From contig CM082588.2 in the NCBI GenBank assembly GCA_040954595.2, positions 10,230,001-10,294,000 of the forward strand: 64,000 bases of DNA, written 5' to 3'. The notes beneath the pieces were generated by a model that was not told the origin of the DNA, did no database searches, and was given only the letters and a program-made list of their open reading frames with translations. The translations under genes were made by a program, and so were the position numbers. This stretch comes from Balanoglossus misakiensis. Taxonomy: Eukaryota > Hemichordata. This document shows, one piece after another, positions 1-8,760 of the stretch. Position 1 is the stretch's first letter. Each line of letters opens with the position of its first letter.

Positions 1-119
1 TGTCATAAAAGGAACACGTCATCTTAATATTTCTTAAACATGAACTTAGCGCGTGATATCTCTATCTCGTTCTGACATGTATCAATTACACAATCTTGTT
101 TACTCTGAGTCAAATACCT
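1..119. other. Unassigned left flank
   Basis: This short stretch lacks the 78-bp satellite motif and has a more mixed composition than what follows. The satellite becomes recognisable at about 120, where a T run leads into gtgattttcacc. I see no gene, RNA or repeat here. A 61-codon open frame beginning at 53 runs into the satellite and is not considered real. Confidence 0.5.
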
Positions 120-2632
120 ATTTTTTTTTGGTGATTTTCACCGATGTTTTTTTTTTCAAAAATCGACGAACCAATGATTTTTTTCAAAATCGACGAAATT
201 TTGAGATTATGCAAAGTCGAAAATTTTTCATTTTTTGATGATTTTCACCCATGATTTTTTTCAAAAATCTACGAAATTTTGAGATTTTGCAAACTCGAAA
301 ATTTGTCATTTTTTTATGATTTTCACCCATGATTTTTTTTTAAAAATCGACGAACCCATAATTTTTTTCAAAATCGACGAAATTTTGAGATTTTGCAGTC
401 TAAAATGTTTCATTTTTTGATGATTTTCACCCATGTTTTTTTTTCAAAAATCGACGAACCCATGTTTTTTTTCAAAAGTCGACGAAATTTTGAGATTTTG
501 CAGTCTTAAATTTGTCATTTTTTGATGGTTTTCACCCATGTTTTTTTAAAAAATCGACGAACCCGTGATTTTTTTTCAAAATCGACGAAATTTTGAGATT
601 TTGCAAAATCAAAAATTTGTCATTTTTTGATGATTTTCACCCATGTTTTTTTTTTCAGAAATCGACGAACGCATGTTTTTTTTCAAAAATCGACGAAATT
701 TTGAGATTTTGCAGTCGAAAATTTGTCATTTTTTGATGGTTTTCACCCATGTTTTTTTAAAAAATCGACGAACCCGTGATTTTTTTCAAAATCGACGAAA
801 TTTTGAGATTTTGCAAAATCAAAAATTTGTCATTTTTTTGATGATTTTCACCCATGATTTTTTCAAAAATCGACGAACCCATATTTTTTTTCAAAATCGA
901 CGAAATTTTGAGATTTTGCAAAGTCGAAAATTTGTCATTTTTTGATGATTTTCACCCATGTTTTTTTTTTCAAAAATCGACGATATTTTGAGATTTCGCA
1001 AAGTTGAAAATTTGACATTTGTTGATGATTTTCATGAGCTATAGCCTATGATTTTTTTTTTCAAAAATCGACGAAATTTTGAGATTTTGCAGTCGAAAAT
1101 TTGTCATTTTGTTGATTTTCACCCATGTTTTTTTTAAACAATCGACGAACCCATGATTTTTTTTCAAAATCGACGAACTTTTGAGATTTTGCAAAATCGA
1201 AAATTTGTCATTTTTTGATGATTTTCACCCATGATTTTTTTTCAAAAATCGACGAACCCATAATTTTTTTCAAAATCGACGAAATTTTGAGATTTTGCAA
1301 AGTCGAAAATTTTTCATTTTTTGATGATTTTCACCCATGTTTTTTTAAAAAATCAACGAACCCATGATTTTTTTTCAAAATCGACGAAATTTTGAAATTT
1401 TGCAAAATCAAAAATTTGTCGTTTTTTTGAGGATTTTCACCCATGATTTTTTTTTCAAAAATCGACGAAATTTTGAGATTTTGCAGTCGAAAATTTGTAA
1501 ATTTTTGATGATTTTCACCCATGTTTTTTTAAAAAATCAACGAACCCATGCTTTTTTTCAAAAGTCGACGAAATTTTAAGATTTTGCAGTCTTAAATTTG
1601 TCATTTTTTGATGGTTTTCACTCATGTTTTTTTAAAAAATCGACGAACCCGTGATTTTTTTTCAAAATCGACGAAATTTTGAGATTTTGCAAAATCAAAA
1701 ATTTGTCATTTTTTGATGATTTTCACCCATGATTTTTTTTCGAAAATCGACGAAATTTTGAGATTTTGCAGTCGAAAATTTGTCATTTTTTGAAGATTTT
1801 CACCCATGATTTTTTTCAAAAATCGACGAACCCATAATTTTTTTCAAAATCGACGAAATTTTGACATTTTGCAAAGTCGAAAATTTGTCATTTTTTGATG
1901 ATTTTCACCCATGTTTTTTTTCAAAAATCGACGAACCCATGGTTTTTTTTCAAAAATCGACGATATTTTGAGATTTCGCAAAGTTGAAAATTTGACATTT
2001 GTTGATGATTTTCATGAGCTACAGCCAATGATTTTTTTTTCAAAAATCGACGAAATTTTGAGATTTTGCAGTCGAAAATTTGTCATTTTGTTGATTTTCA
2101 CCCATGTTTTTTTTAAACAATCGACGAACCCATGATTTTTTTTCAAAATCGGCGAACTTTTGAGATTTGGAAAATCGAAAATTTGTCATTTTTTGATGAT
2201 TTTCACCCATGATTTTTTTACAAAAATCGACGAACCCATGATTTTTTTCAAAATCGACGAAATTTTGAGGTTTTGCAAAGTCGAAAATTTTTCATTTTTT
2301 GATGATTTTCACCCATGTTTTTTTTTAAAAATCAACGAACCCATGATTTTTTTTCCAAATCGACGAAATTTTGAGATTTTGCAAAGTCGAAAATTCACCC
2401 ATGTTTTTTTAAAAAATCAACGAACCCATGATTTTTTTCAAAATCGATGAAATTTTGAGATTTTGCAAAGTCGAAAATTCACCCATGTTTTTTTTCAAAA
2501 ATCGACGAACCCATAATTTTTTTCAAAATCGACGAAATTTTGAGATTTTGCAAAATCAAAAATTTGTCATTTTTTGATGATTTTCACCATGATTTTTTTT
2601 CAAAAATCGACCAAATTTTGAGATTTTGCAGT
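120..2632 (-). repeat. 78-bp satellite array, minus orientation, diverged
   Basis: Tandem copies of the satellite read here as cccatgattttttt, caaaatcgacgaaatttt, gagattttgcaaagtcg and aaaatttgtcattttttgatgattttca. That is the reverse complement of the arrangement right of 6712. Monomers are more diverged and more variable in length than in the main array. Many carry an extra partial unit (atcgacgaacccatg), and many read gcagtcg instead of gcaaagtcg. A distinctive variant with gagctatagcc or close relatives occurs near 1035 and 2015. No credible gene is present; open frames of 60-100 codons are periodic translations of the repeat. Confidence 0.93.
2630..2632. other. Target-site duplication AGT, left copy
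   Basis: AGT directly precedes TAGTG and is repeated at 5780-5782 after CACTA. Removing the element and one AGT restores ttttgcagtcgaaaa, which occurs in several nearby monomers (for example around 710, 1090 and 1770). Confidence 0.55.
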
Positions 2633-3455
2633 TAGTGCGGTATGGTATGTCATGAAAAACAGCTCCCGTAGGATTGTTGTGCTAAAATTGATTTTTTTGC
2701 TGTTTTGGCTTCTATTGGGACCCAACTACCCGAAAATGATGGGGTGCAATTTTAAGGGCCCCTCCATCATATTTTTCTCGGGGGGGGGGGGTACTTCCGT
2801 TTTGTGGTATGATGTGTATTCCCGTAGGATTTTTGTGCTAAAATTGATTTTTTTGCTGTTTTGGCTTCTATGGGGACCCAACTACCCGAAAATGATGGGG
2901 TGCAATTTTTAGGGCCCCTCCATCATATTTTTTCGGGGGGGGGGGTCGTCACTCCTGTTTTGGCCTCCCCGAAGATATTTATTCACCTATCTACTCCATT
3001 TTCGTAGAATTTTCTGCTAAAGAATTTTTTTTTTGCTGTTTTGACACCTGGTCACAAAAGATCACATGCAAATTTTAGGGCCCCTCTATTACATTTGTGG
3101 GGGGGGGGGGGGGGCACTTACATTCCGACAATCTTAACGGTATTTGTTCACCTATACCGTGTATTCTCGTAGGAGTTTTTGCTAATAGTTATTTGTTTTG
3201 TTTGCTGTTTTGGTTTCAATGATGAATAAACATCCCCAAAATGATGGAAATCAATTTGTTGGACCCCTCCATCACATTTTCTTGCAGGGGGGGGGGGGGG
3301 TCACTTTAGTTTTAGCAGCCCTGGAGATATTTGTTCATAGTGTGACATGTGTATTTGTAAAGGATTTCTTCCAATTTCTTTTTTTTTAACTTCTATGGGG
3401 ACCTAACTGCTCAAAAATGAGGTCAAATTTTAGGGCCTCTCCACATATTGGGAAT
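2633..3455 (+). repeat. Left inverted arm: about five degenerate units with poly-G tracts
   Basis: Units of about 100-200 bp begin near 2633, 2803, 2999, 3160 and 3349. Each follows the same order: a cccgtagga-like block, gctaaaattgatttttttgctg, a cttctatggggaccc block, aaaatgatgggg, then gggcccctccatcat and, in the first four, a run of 11-16 G. Spacers such as gatatttattcaccta separate units 2-5. The second unit is nearly identical to the terminal unit of the right arm, while inner units are progressively more diverged. That suggests the outer units were homogenised or added most recently. Confidence 0.8.
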
Positions 3456-3775
3456 CTTAAATATTAGACGGTTTATGGGTAAACATATCAGTTACCTACA
3501 TTTGTATCAGTTGTCATATATACTACAGCGCTATCTTATTTTTATAAATATACTTAGTTGAATTTTGACACTAACAAATCAACCACAAATATCTCTCTGG
3601 TTTGGACTTAGCATAATATACCTCCCCTCACCTTGGACCGCCACCCAACTCATCACCACACTCATGTTTTCTATGGTTTACAAAAATATAGTATACTAGG
3701 CTATACCAAATAGTGAACACCTATTGCCTGGCCATGAGGGCCATAGCAGCCGTTTATTACACCCGAGGGGCCGTG

Positions 3776-3811
3776 AGTTACCAGAATCATATGCATATGA
3801 TTCTGGTAACT
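3776..3811. repeat. Perfect 36-bp palindrome
   Basis: The left half agttaccagaatcatatg is followed without a spacer by its exact reverse complement; the centre is between 3793 and 3794. Pairing stops at once on both sides. It could extrude as a cruciform or mark an inverted junction inside the foldback core. No protein-binding function can be assigned. Confidence 0.9.
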
Positions 3812-3889
3812 TTTTCGTTAAGAGTTGTTTATTCTTTCGTAGCACAATCAATGTCTGAGATATTTACCATTGTACTAAAATTCTCATCG

Positions 3890-4215
3890 ATATAAGTCTG
3901 TGCATAAACTCTGAAGTACGTTTTAATCAACACTTGTTTTTTGGGGTATTAAAACGATATTCAGTTGAACTCATTTCAAAGTTAAATACTGTCGTAAATA
4001 AAGCCATATCAGTTGAAGTATTGTCTATTTTAAAGTAGTATTTTCAAAATTTTCATGCCAATAGCAAAATAGTGCTGTAAAAAGCCCTTGAACTATGTCT
4101 TACTTCTAAAACTTGTTTTGGTAAACATTAACAATATCAAATTTGGCTCATTTTGTAGCTCAATACTACTGAAAATAAAACAAGTCTGTGAACTACATCT
4201 CAGTTTTATTACTAA
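3890..4215. repeat. Degenerate tandem repeats of about 80-105 bp
   Basis: Four loosely similar blocks are visible, each with a form of aag(t)c(t/c)...tgaact...(t)cagt/ctta followed by ttttaaaa- or ttgtttt-rich sequence, near 3894, 4000, 4080 and 4181. Spacing is irregular and similarity low, so this is a tentative call. It may be the remains of an older repeated core of the foldback element. Confidence 0.3.
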
Positions 4216-4343
4216 ATACATATTGGCTATTTTCTTAGCACCGTAAGCAGCGTTTTACGTTCCAGTTCGATAGCTATTAGGACATTTTGCAATAAACTAC
4301 AGAATTAATATGTAGATAAAAATAAGATTTGCGTGATCTGTGA

Positions 4344-4649
4344 AAAGGGTGCCACCCCTTCATCACAATGAGAGATAAATCATACGCAACAAATTGTCCT
4401 GAACTTCCCCCAATCAAAAAGAATGGGTGGAAATCGGAGAATGGCGTGTTTTATCCAGTAAAATGTCTTGCTCTCCCTGCACCAAAGGCAGTACTAGAGC
4501 TTATCAAATGTGGCTGCAAAGCAGGTTGTAGGGGACGTTGCAGTTGCTCAAAGAATGATTTACTATGTACTCCCCTCTGCAAATGCTATGGTGGAGACTG
4601 AAAACCAGGGGGAAATGTTCTTGAAGATAACGACACTGGCGATGAGTAG
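4344..4649 (+). pseudogene. Decayed CXC-type cysteine-rich coding fragment
   Basis: An open stretch follows an in-frame TGA at 4341. The first ATG is 4368, and TGA at 4599-4601 ends a 77-residue product. Its C-terminal third has the spacing C-x-C-x3-C-x3-C-x-C-x6-C-x3-C-x-C, within IKCGCKAGCRGRCSC and CTPLCKC. This is close to the Tesmin/TSO1 CXC repeat (C-x-C-x4-C-x3-Y-C-x-C-x6-C-x3-C-x-C-x2-C). Similar C-terminal tails (about ELIKC-C-...-LCKC) are common in transposon-associated and uncharacterised invertebrate proteins, from general knowledge. The last expected cysteine falls at the TGA, and the frame stays open past it to TAG at 4647-4649. I infer a Cys-to-stop mutation in a fragment carried by the foldback element. 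Upstream exons or domains are missing, and no function is claimed. Confidence 0.5.
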
Positions 4650-4934
4650 ATCAAACAGAACTGGGTTTCGTGAAAATGATGATTGAGAATACCAAGATAT
4701 CAGAAAAGAATCGTTATGCTTCTTGGGTTGTTTATTGCACCGTCCGTGGTAGGGAGGGTGCCTCAAGGGTCCATTTTATGAGATGGGACTGTAGCTCGGA
4801 AAATAAACTAAAATACACATTATGTACTTTATTATATATAAAGGAGTTTTAATTTACCTTAGTATACTAAATTTAGAATAAACGAAAAAATCTAAGATAA
4901 AAAAAAACTACTGTTACAACGGGTTGGCGAAAAC
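4650..4934. other. Foldback element core, non-coding right part
   Basis: AT-rich sequence joins the cysteine-rich fragment to the right arm. It contains AATAAA at 4801-4806 and further A-rich stretches, so a poly(A) signal for the decayed fragment is possible. I recognise no gene in it. Confidence 0.4.
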
Positions 4935-5779
4935 AAATATAGAGAACCCCCCCCCCCACCAAAAAATGTGGTAAAGGGGTCCAACATTTTGCACACCATC
5001 ACTTTTCGGCAGTCAGTCTGCATTCAAGCCAAAGGAGCAAACCAAATTGCAAGAAATACCACGACAATACTAACCGTATAGTAAATAGGTGAATAAGTAT
5101 CTTCAGGGTGGCCAAAACAGAAATGATTACCCTCCCCCCCCCAAGACATGATGGAAGGTTCCAAAAATTTGAACCCCATCATTTTAGTTCTGGTGGAGCC
5201 CCATTGAAACCAAAACATCAAAGAAAAATAATATTTTTAGCAAAATATTCTATGAGAAGGGAGTAAATAGGCCAACAAACAACTTCGGAGTGGCCAAAAT
5301 GGAAGTGCCCCCCCCCCCAAATAAAAAATGATGGAGGGGCCCTATAATTTGCACCCGATTATTTTTGGCCAGGTTGGTCTCCTCCAAAGCAAACACAACA
5401 AAAACAAATTAATTGTAGCCCAAATTCCCATGATGATAGAGTAAATAGGTGAACAAATATCCTCGAGTGACAAAAACAGAAGAGACCCCCCGAAAAAAAT
5501 TGATGGAGGGGCCCTAAAAATTGCACCCCATGATTTTTGGGTAGTTGGGTCCCCATTGAAGCCAAACAGCAAAAAAAATCAATTTTAGCAGAAAAATCCT
5601 ACGGGAATACACATCATACCACAAAACGGAAGTACCCCCCCCCCAGAAAAATATGATGGAGGGGCCCTTAAAATTGCACCCCATCATTTTCGGGTAGTTG
5701 GGTCCCCGTAGAAGCCAAAACAGCAAAAAAATCAATTTTAGCACAAAAATCCTACGGGAATACACATCATACCACACTA
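4935..5779 (-). repeat. Right inverted arm: about five degenerate units with poly-C tracts
   Basis: This is the reverse complement of the left arm. Each unit starts with a C run (near 4948, 5133, 5308, 5486 and 5636), followed by atgatggaggggccc, gcaccccatcatttt, gtagttgggtcccc and agccaaaacagc. The outermost unit (about 5614-5779) reads cctacgggaatacacatcataccacacta and pairs with 2633-2801 and, better, with 2803-2930. Units are 150-190 bp. Minus-strand open frames across this arm are repeat translations, not genes. Confidence 0.8.
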
Positions 5780-5782
5780 AGT
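5780..5782. other. Target-site duplication AGT, right copy
   Basis: AGT directly follows the terminal CACTA and is continued by cgaaaatttg, the normal satellite sequence. It pairs with 2630-2632. Confidence 0.55.
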
Positions 5783-6711
5783 CGAAAATTTGTAATTTTT
5801 TGATGATTTTCACCCATGTTTTTTTTTTCAAAAATCGACGAACCCATGATTTTTTTCGAAATCGACGAAATTTTGAGATTTTGCAGTCGAAAATTTGTCA
5901 TTTTTTGATGATTTTCACCCATGATTTTTTTCAAAAATCGACGAACCCATAATTTTTTTCAAAATCGACGAAATTTTGAGATTTCGCAAAGTTGAAAATT
6001 TGACATTTGTTGATGATTTTCATGAGCTATAGCCCATGATTTTTTTTTCAAAATCGACGAACCCATGTTTTTTTTTCAAAAATCGACGATATTTTGAGAT
6101 TTCGCAAAGTTGAAAATTTGACATTTGTTGATGATTTTCATGAGCTATAGCCCATGATTTTTTATTTCAAAAATCGACGAAATTTTGAGATTTGCAAAGT
6201 CGAACATTGGTCATTTTGATGATTTTCACCCATTTTTTTTTTTCAAAAATCGACGAACCCATAATTTTTTTTCAAAATCGACGAAATTTTGAGATTTTGC
6301 AAAGTCGAAAATTTGTCATTTTTTGATGATTTTCATCCATGTTTTTTTTCACAATTCAACGAACCCATGATTGTTTTCAAAATCGACGAAATTTTGAGAT
6401 TTTGCAAGAACCCATGATTTTTTTCAAATTCGACGAAATTTTGAGATTTTGCAAAGTCGAAAATTTGTCATTTTTTGATGATTTTCACCCATGATTTTTT
6501 GCAAAAATCGACGAACCCATGATTTTTTTCCAAAATCGACGAAATTTTGAGATTTTGCAAAGTCGAAAATTTGTCATTTTTTGATGATTTTCATCCATGT
6601 TTTTTTTTTCAAAATTCAACGAACCCATGATTTTTTTCAAAATCGACGAAATTTTGAGATTTTGCAAGAACCCATGATTTTTTTCAAAATCGACGAAATA
6701 TTGAGATTTTG
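5783..6711 (-). repeat. 78-bp satellite array, minus orientation, up to the inversion
   Basis: The satellite resumes at the base after the foldback target duplication, in the same orientation as 120-2632. Two copies of the gagctatagcc variant are visible (around 6021 and 6139), and the extra partial unit tcgacgaacccatg is frequent. The block 6340-6420 is repeated almost exactly at 6590-6670 (a tcaacgaacccatga variant, then ttttgcaagaacccatg), so a duplication of about 250 bp lies just before the inversion point. Confidence 0.92.
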
Positions 6712-6720
6712 CAAAATCTC
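6703..6720. repeat. Head-to-head satellite inversion centre
   Basis: The 18 bases gagattttgcaaaatctc form a perfect palindrome centred between 6711 and 6712. The inverted match continues for roughly 30 bases on each side, with one mismatch and a length difference in the A/T run. Left of the centre all monomers read minus; right of it all read plus for the next 52 kb. Confidence 0.92.
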
Positions 6721-8760
6721 AAAATTTCGTCGATTTTGAAAAAAAATCATGGGTTCGTCGATTTTTGAAAAAAAACATGGGAGAAAATCTTCAAAAAATG
6801 AGAATTTTGTCGATTTTTGAAAAAAAAAATCATGGGTGAAAATCATCAAAAAATGACAAATTTTCGACTTTGCAAAATCTCAAAATTTCGTCGATTTTTG
6901 AGAAAAATCATGGGTGAAAATCATCAAAAAATGACAAATTTTCGACTTTGCAAAATCTCAAAATTTCGTCGATTTTTGAAAAAAAACATGGATGAAAATC
7001 ATCGAAAAATGACAAATTTTCGACTGCAAAATCTCAAAATTTTGTCGATTTTGAAAAAAGTATGGGTTCGTCGATTTTTAAAAAAAATCATGGGTGAAAA
7101 TCATCAAAAAATGACAAATTTTCGACTTTGCAAGAACTTCGAGATTTTCGTCGATTTTTGAAAAAAAAAATCGTGGGGGGGGGGGGGGAAATCATAAAAA
7201 AATGACAAATTTTCGACTTTGCAAAATCTCAAAATATCGTCGATTTTGGAAAAAAAAACATGGGTTCGTCGAAAAAAAAACATGGGTGAAAATCTTCAAA
7301 AAATGACAAATTTTCGACTTTGCAAAAACTCAAAATTTCGTCGATTTTTGAAAAAAAATGGGTGAAAATCATCAAAAAATGACAAATTTTCGACTGCACA
7401 ATCTTAAAATTTCGTCAATTTTTGAAAAAAAATCATGGGTAAAAATCATCAATAAATGAAAAATGTTCGACTTTGCAAAATCTCAAAATTTCGTCGATTT
7501 TTGAAAAAAATCATGGGTGAAAATCATCAAAAAATGACAAATTTTCGACTTTGCAAAATTTTCAAAAATTCGTCGATTTTTGAAAAAAAAATGGGTTATA
7601 GCTGATGAAAATCATCAACAAATGACAAATTTTTGACTGCAAAATCTCAAAATTTCGTCGATTTTTGAAAAAAAAACATGGATGAAAATCATCAAAAAAT
7701 GACAAATTTTCGACTGCAAAATCTCAAAATTTTGTCGATTTTGAAAAAAGTATGGGTTCGTCGATTTTTAAAAAAAATCATGGCTGAAAATCATCAAAAA
7801 ATGACAAATTTTCGACTTTGCAAGAACTTCGAGATTTTCGTCGATTTTTGAAAAAAAAAATCGTGGGGGGGGGGGGGAAATCATAAAAAAATGACAAATT
7901 TTCGACTTTGCAAAATCTCAATATATCGTCGATTTTGGAAAAAAAAAACATGGGTTCGTCGAAAAAAAAACGGGTGAAAATCATCAAAAAATGACAAATT
8001 TTCGAATTTGCAAAATCTCAAAAGTCCGTCGATTTTGAAAAAAAACATGGGTGAAAATCTTCAAAAAATGATTCTTGAAAAAAAATGGGTGAAAATCATC
8101 AAAAATGACAAAGTTTCGACTTTGCAAAATCTCAAAATTTCATCGATTTCTGAAAAAAATCATAGGGGAAAATCATCAAAAAATGACAAATTTTCGACTG
8201 CAAAATCTTAAAATTTCGTCAATTTTTGAAAAAAAATCATGGGTAAAAATCATCAAAAAATGACAAATTTTCGACTTCGCAAAATCTCAAAATTTCGTCA
8301 ATTTTTGAAAAAAAAATCGTGGGGGGGGGGAAATCATCAAAAAAATGACAAATTTTCGACTTTGCAAAATTTTGAAAAATTCGTCGATTTAAAAAAAAAA
8401 ACATGGGTTCGTCCATTTTTGAAAAAAAAAACATGGGTGAAAATCATCAACAAATGACAAATGTTCAACTTTGCAAAATCTCAAAATTTCGTCGATTTTT
8501 GAAAAAAAAAATCGTGGGGGGGGGGGGAAATCATCAAAAAAATTACAAATTTTCGACTTAACAAAATTTTCAAAAATTCGTCGATTTTTGAAAAAAAAAA
8601 ACATGGGTTCGTCCATTTTTGAAAAAAAAAACATGGGTGAAAATCATCAACAAATGACAAATGTTCAACTTTGCAAAATCTCAAAATATTGTCGATTTTT
8701 GAAAAAAAATCATGGGTTCGTTGATTTTTGAAAAAAAAACGGGTGAAAATCATCAAAAAA
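6712..8760 (+). repeat. Satellite domain with poly-G variants
   Basis: This is the plus-oriented satellite nearest the inversion. Monomers are diverged. Four carry tcgt followed by a G run in place of tcatgggtg: 7175-7188, 7865-7877, 8321-8330 and 8516-8527. About 7018-7290 and 7706-7990 are near copies offset by about 688-690 bp, and a second pair is offset by about 190 bp (around 8330 and 8527). The gttatagctgatg form near 7593 is the plus version of the gagctatagcc variant seen left of the inversion. No gene is visible. Confidence 0.9.

Larger units (their letters stand above)
3456..4340. other. Foldback element core, non-coding left part
   Basis: Between the left arm and the cysteine-rich fragment lies AT-rich sequence without a credible gene. 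It holds a perfect 36-bp palindrome (listed separately) preceded by catgagggccatagcagcc and cccgaggggccg. From about 3890 to 4215 it also holds a weak, degenerate repetition: blocks like aagtctgtg-n-aactctgaagta recur near 3894, 4000, 4080 and 4181. A 60-codon frame at 3713-3895 overlaps the palindrome and shows no recognisable protein features. Confidence 0.5.
2633..5779. mobile_element. Foldback-type DNA element with tandem-unit inverted arms
   Basis: A 3147-bp island of different sequence interrupts the satellite. Its left end reads TAGTGCGGTATGG and its right end reads CCACACTA, so the termini are inverted (right end reversed: TAGTGTGGTATGATG). Each flank has the trinucleotide AGT (2630-2632 and 5780-5782). 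The empty site gcagtcg occurs in neighbouring monomers, which supports a 3-bp target duplication. The arms consist of about five units each in opposite orientation, surrounding about 1.5 kb of core. This layout matches foldback elements with tandemly repeated arms, such as Drosophila FB or sea urchin TU elements. No transposase is visible, so it looks non-autonomous. The superfamily is not settled: TAGTG/CACTA ends with a 3-bp duplication recall CACTA elements but in reversed terminal order, and TAGTG also fits the hAT terminal consensus, although hAT elements duplicate 8 bp. Confidence 0.75.

Noticed and set aside
2633-5779. Firm assignment of the foldback element to CACTA or hAT
   Set aside because: The terminal order is TAGTG...CACTA, reversed relative to CACTA elements, and the 3-bp duplication does not fit the 8 bp of hAT; no transposase is present to decide.
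5514-5831. 105-codon minus-strand frame in the right foldback arm
   Set aside because: It reads across tandem arm units and into satellite, and similar frames arise in the left arm; it is a repeat translation.
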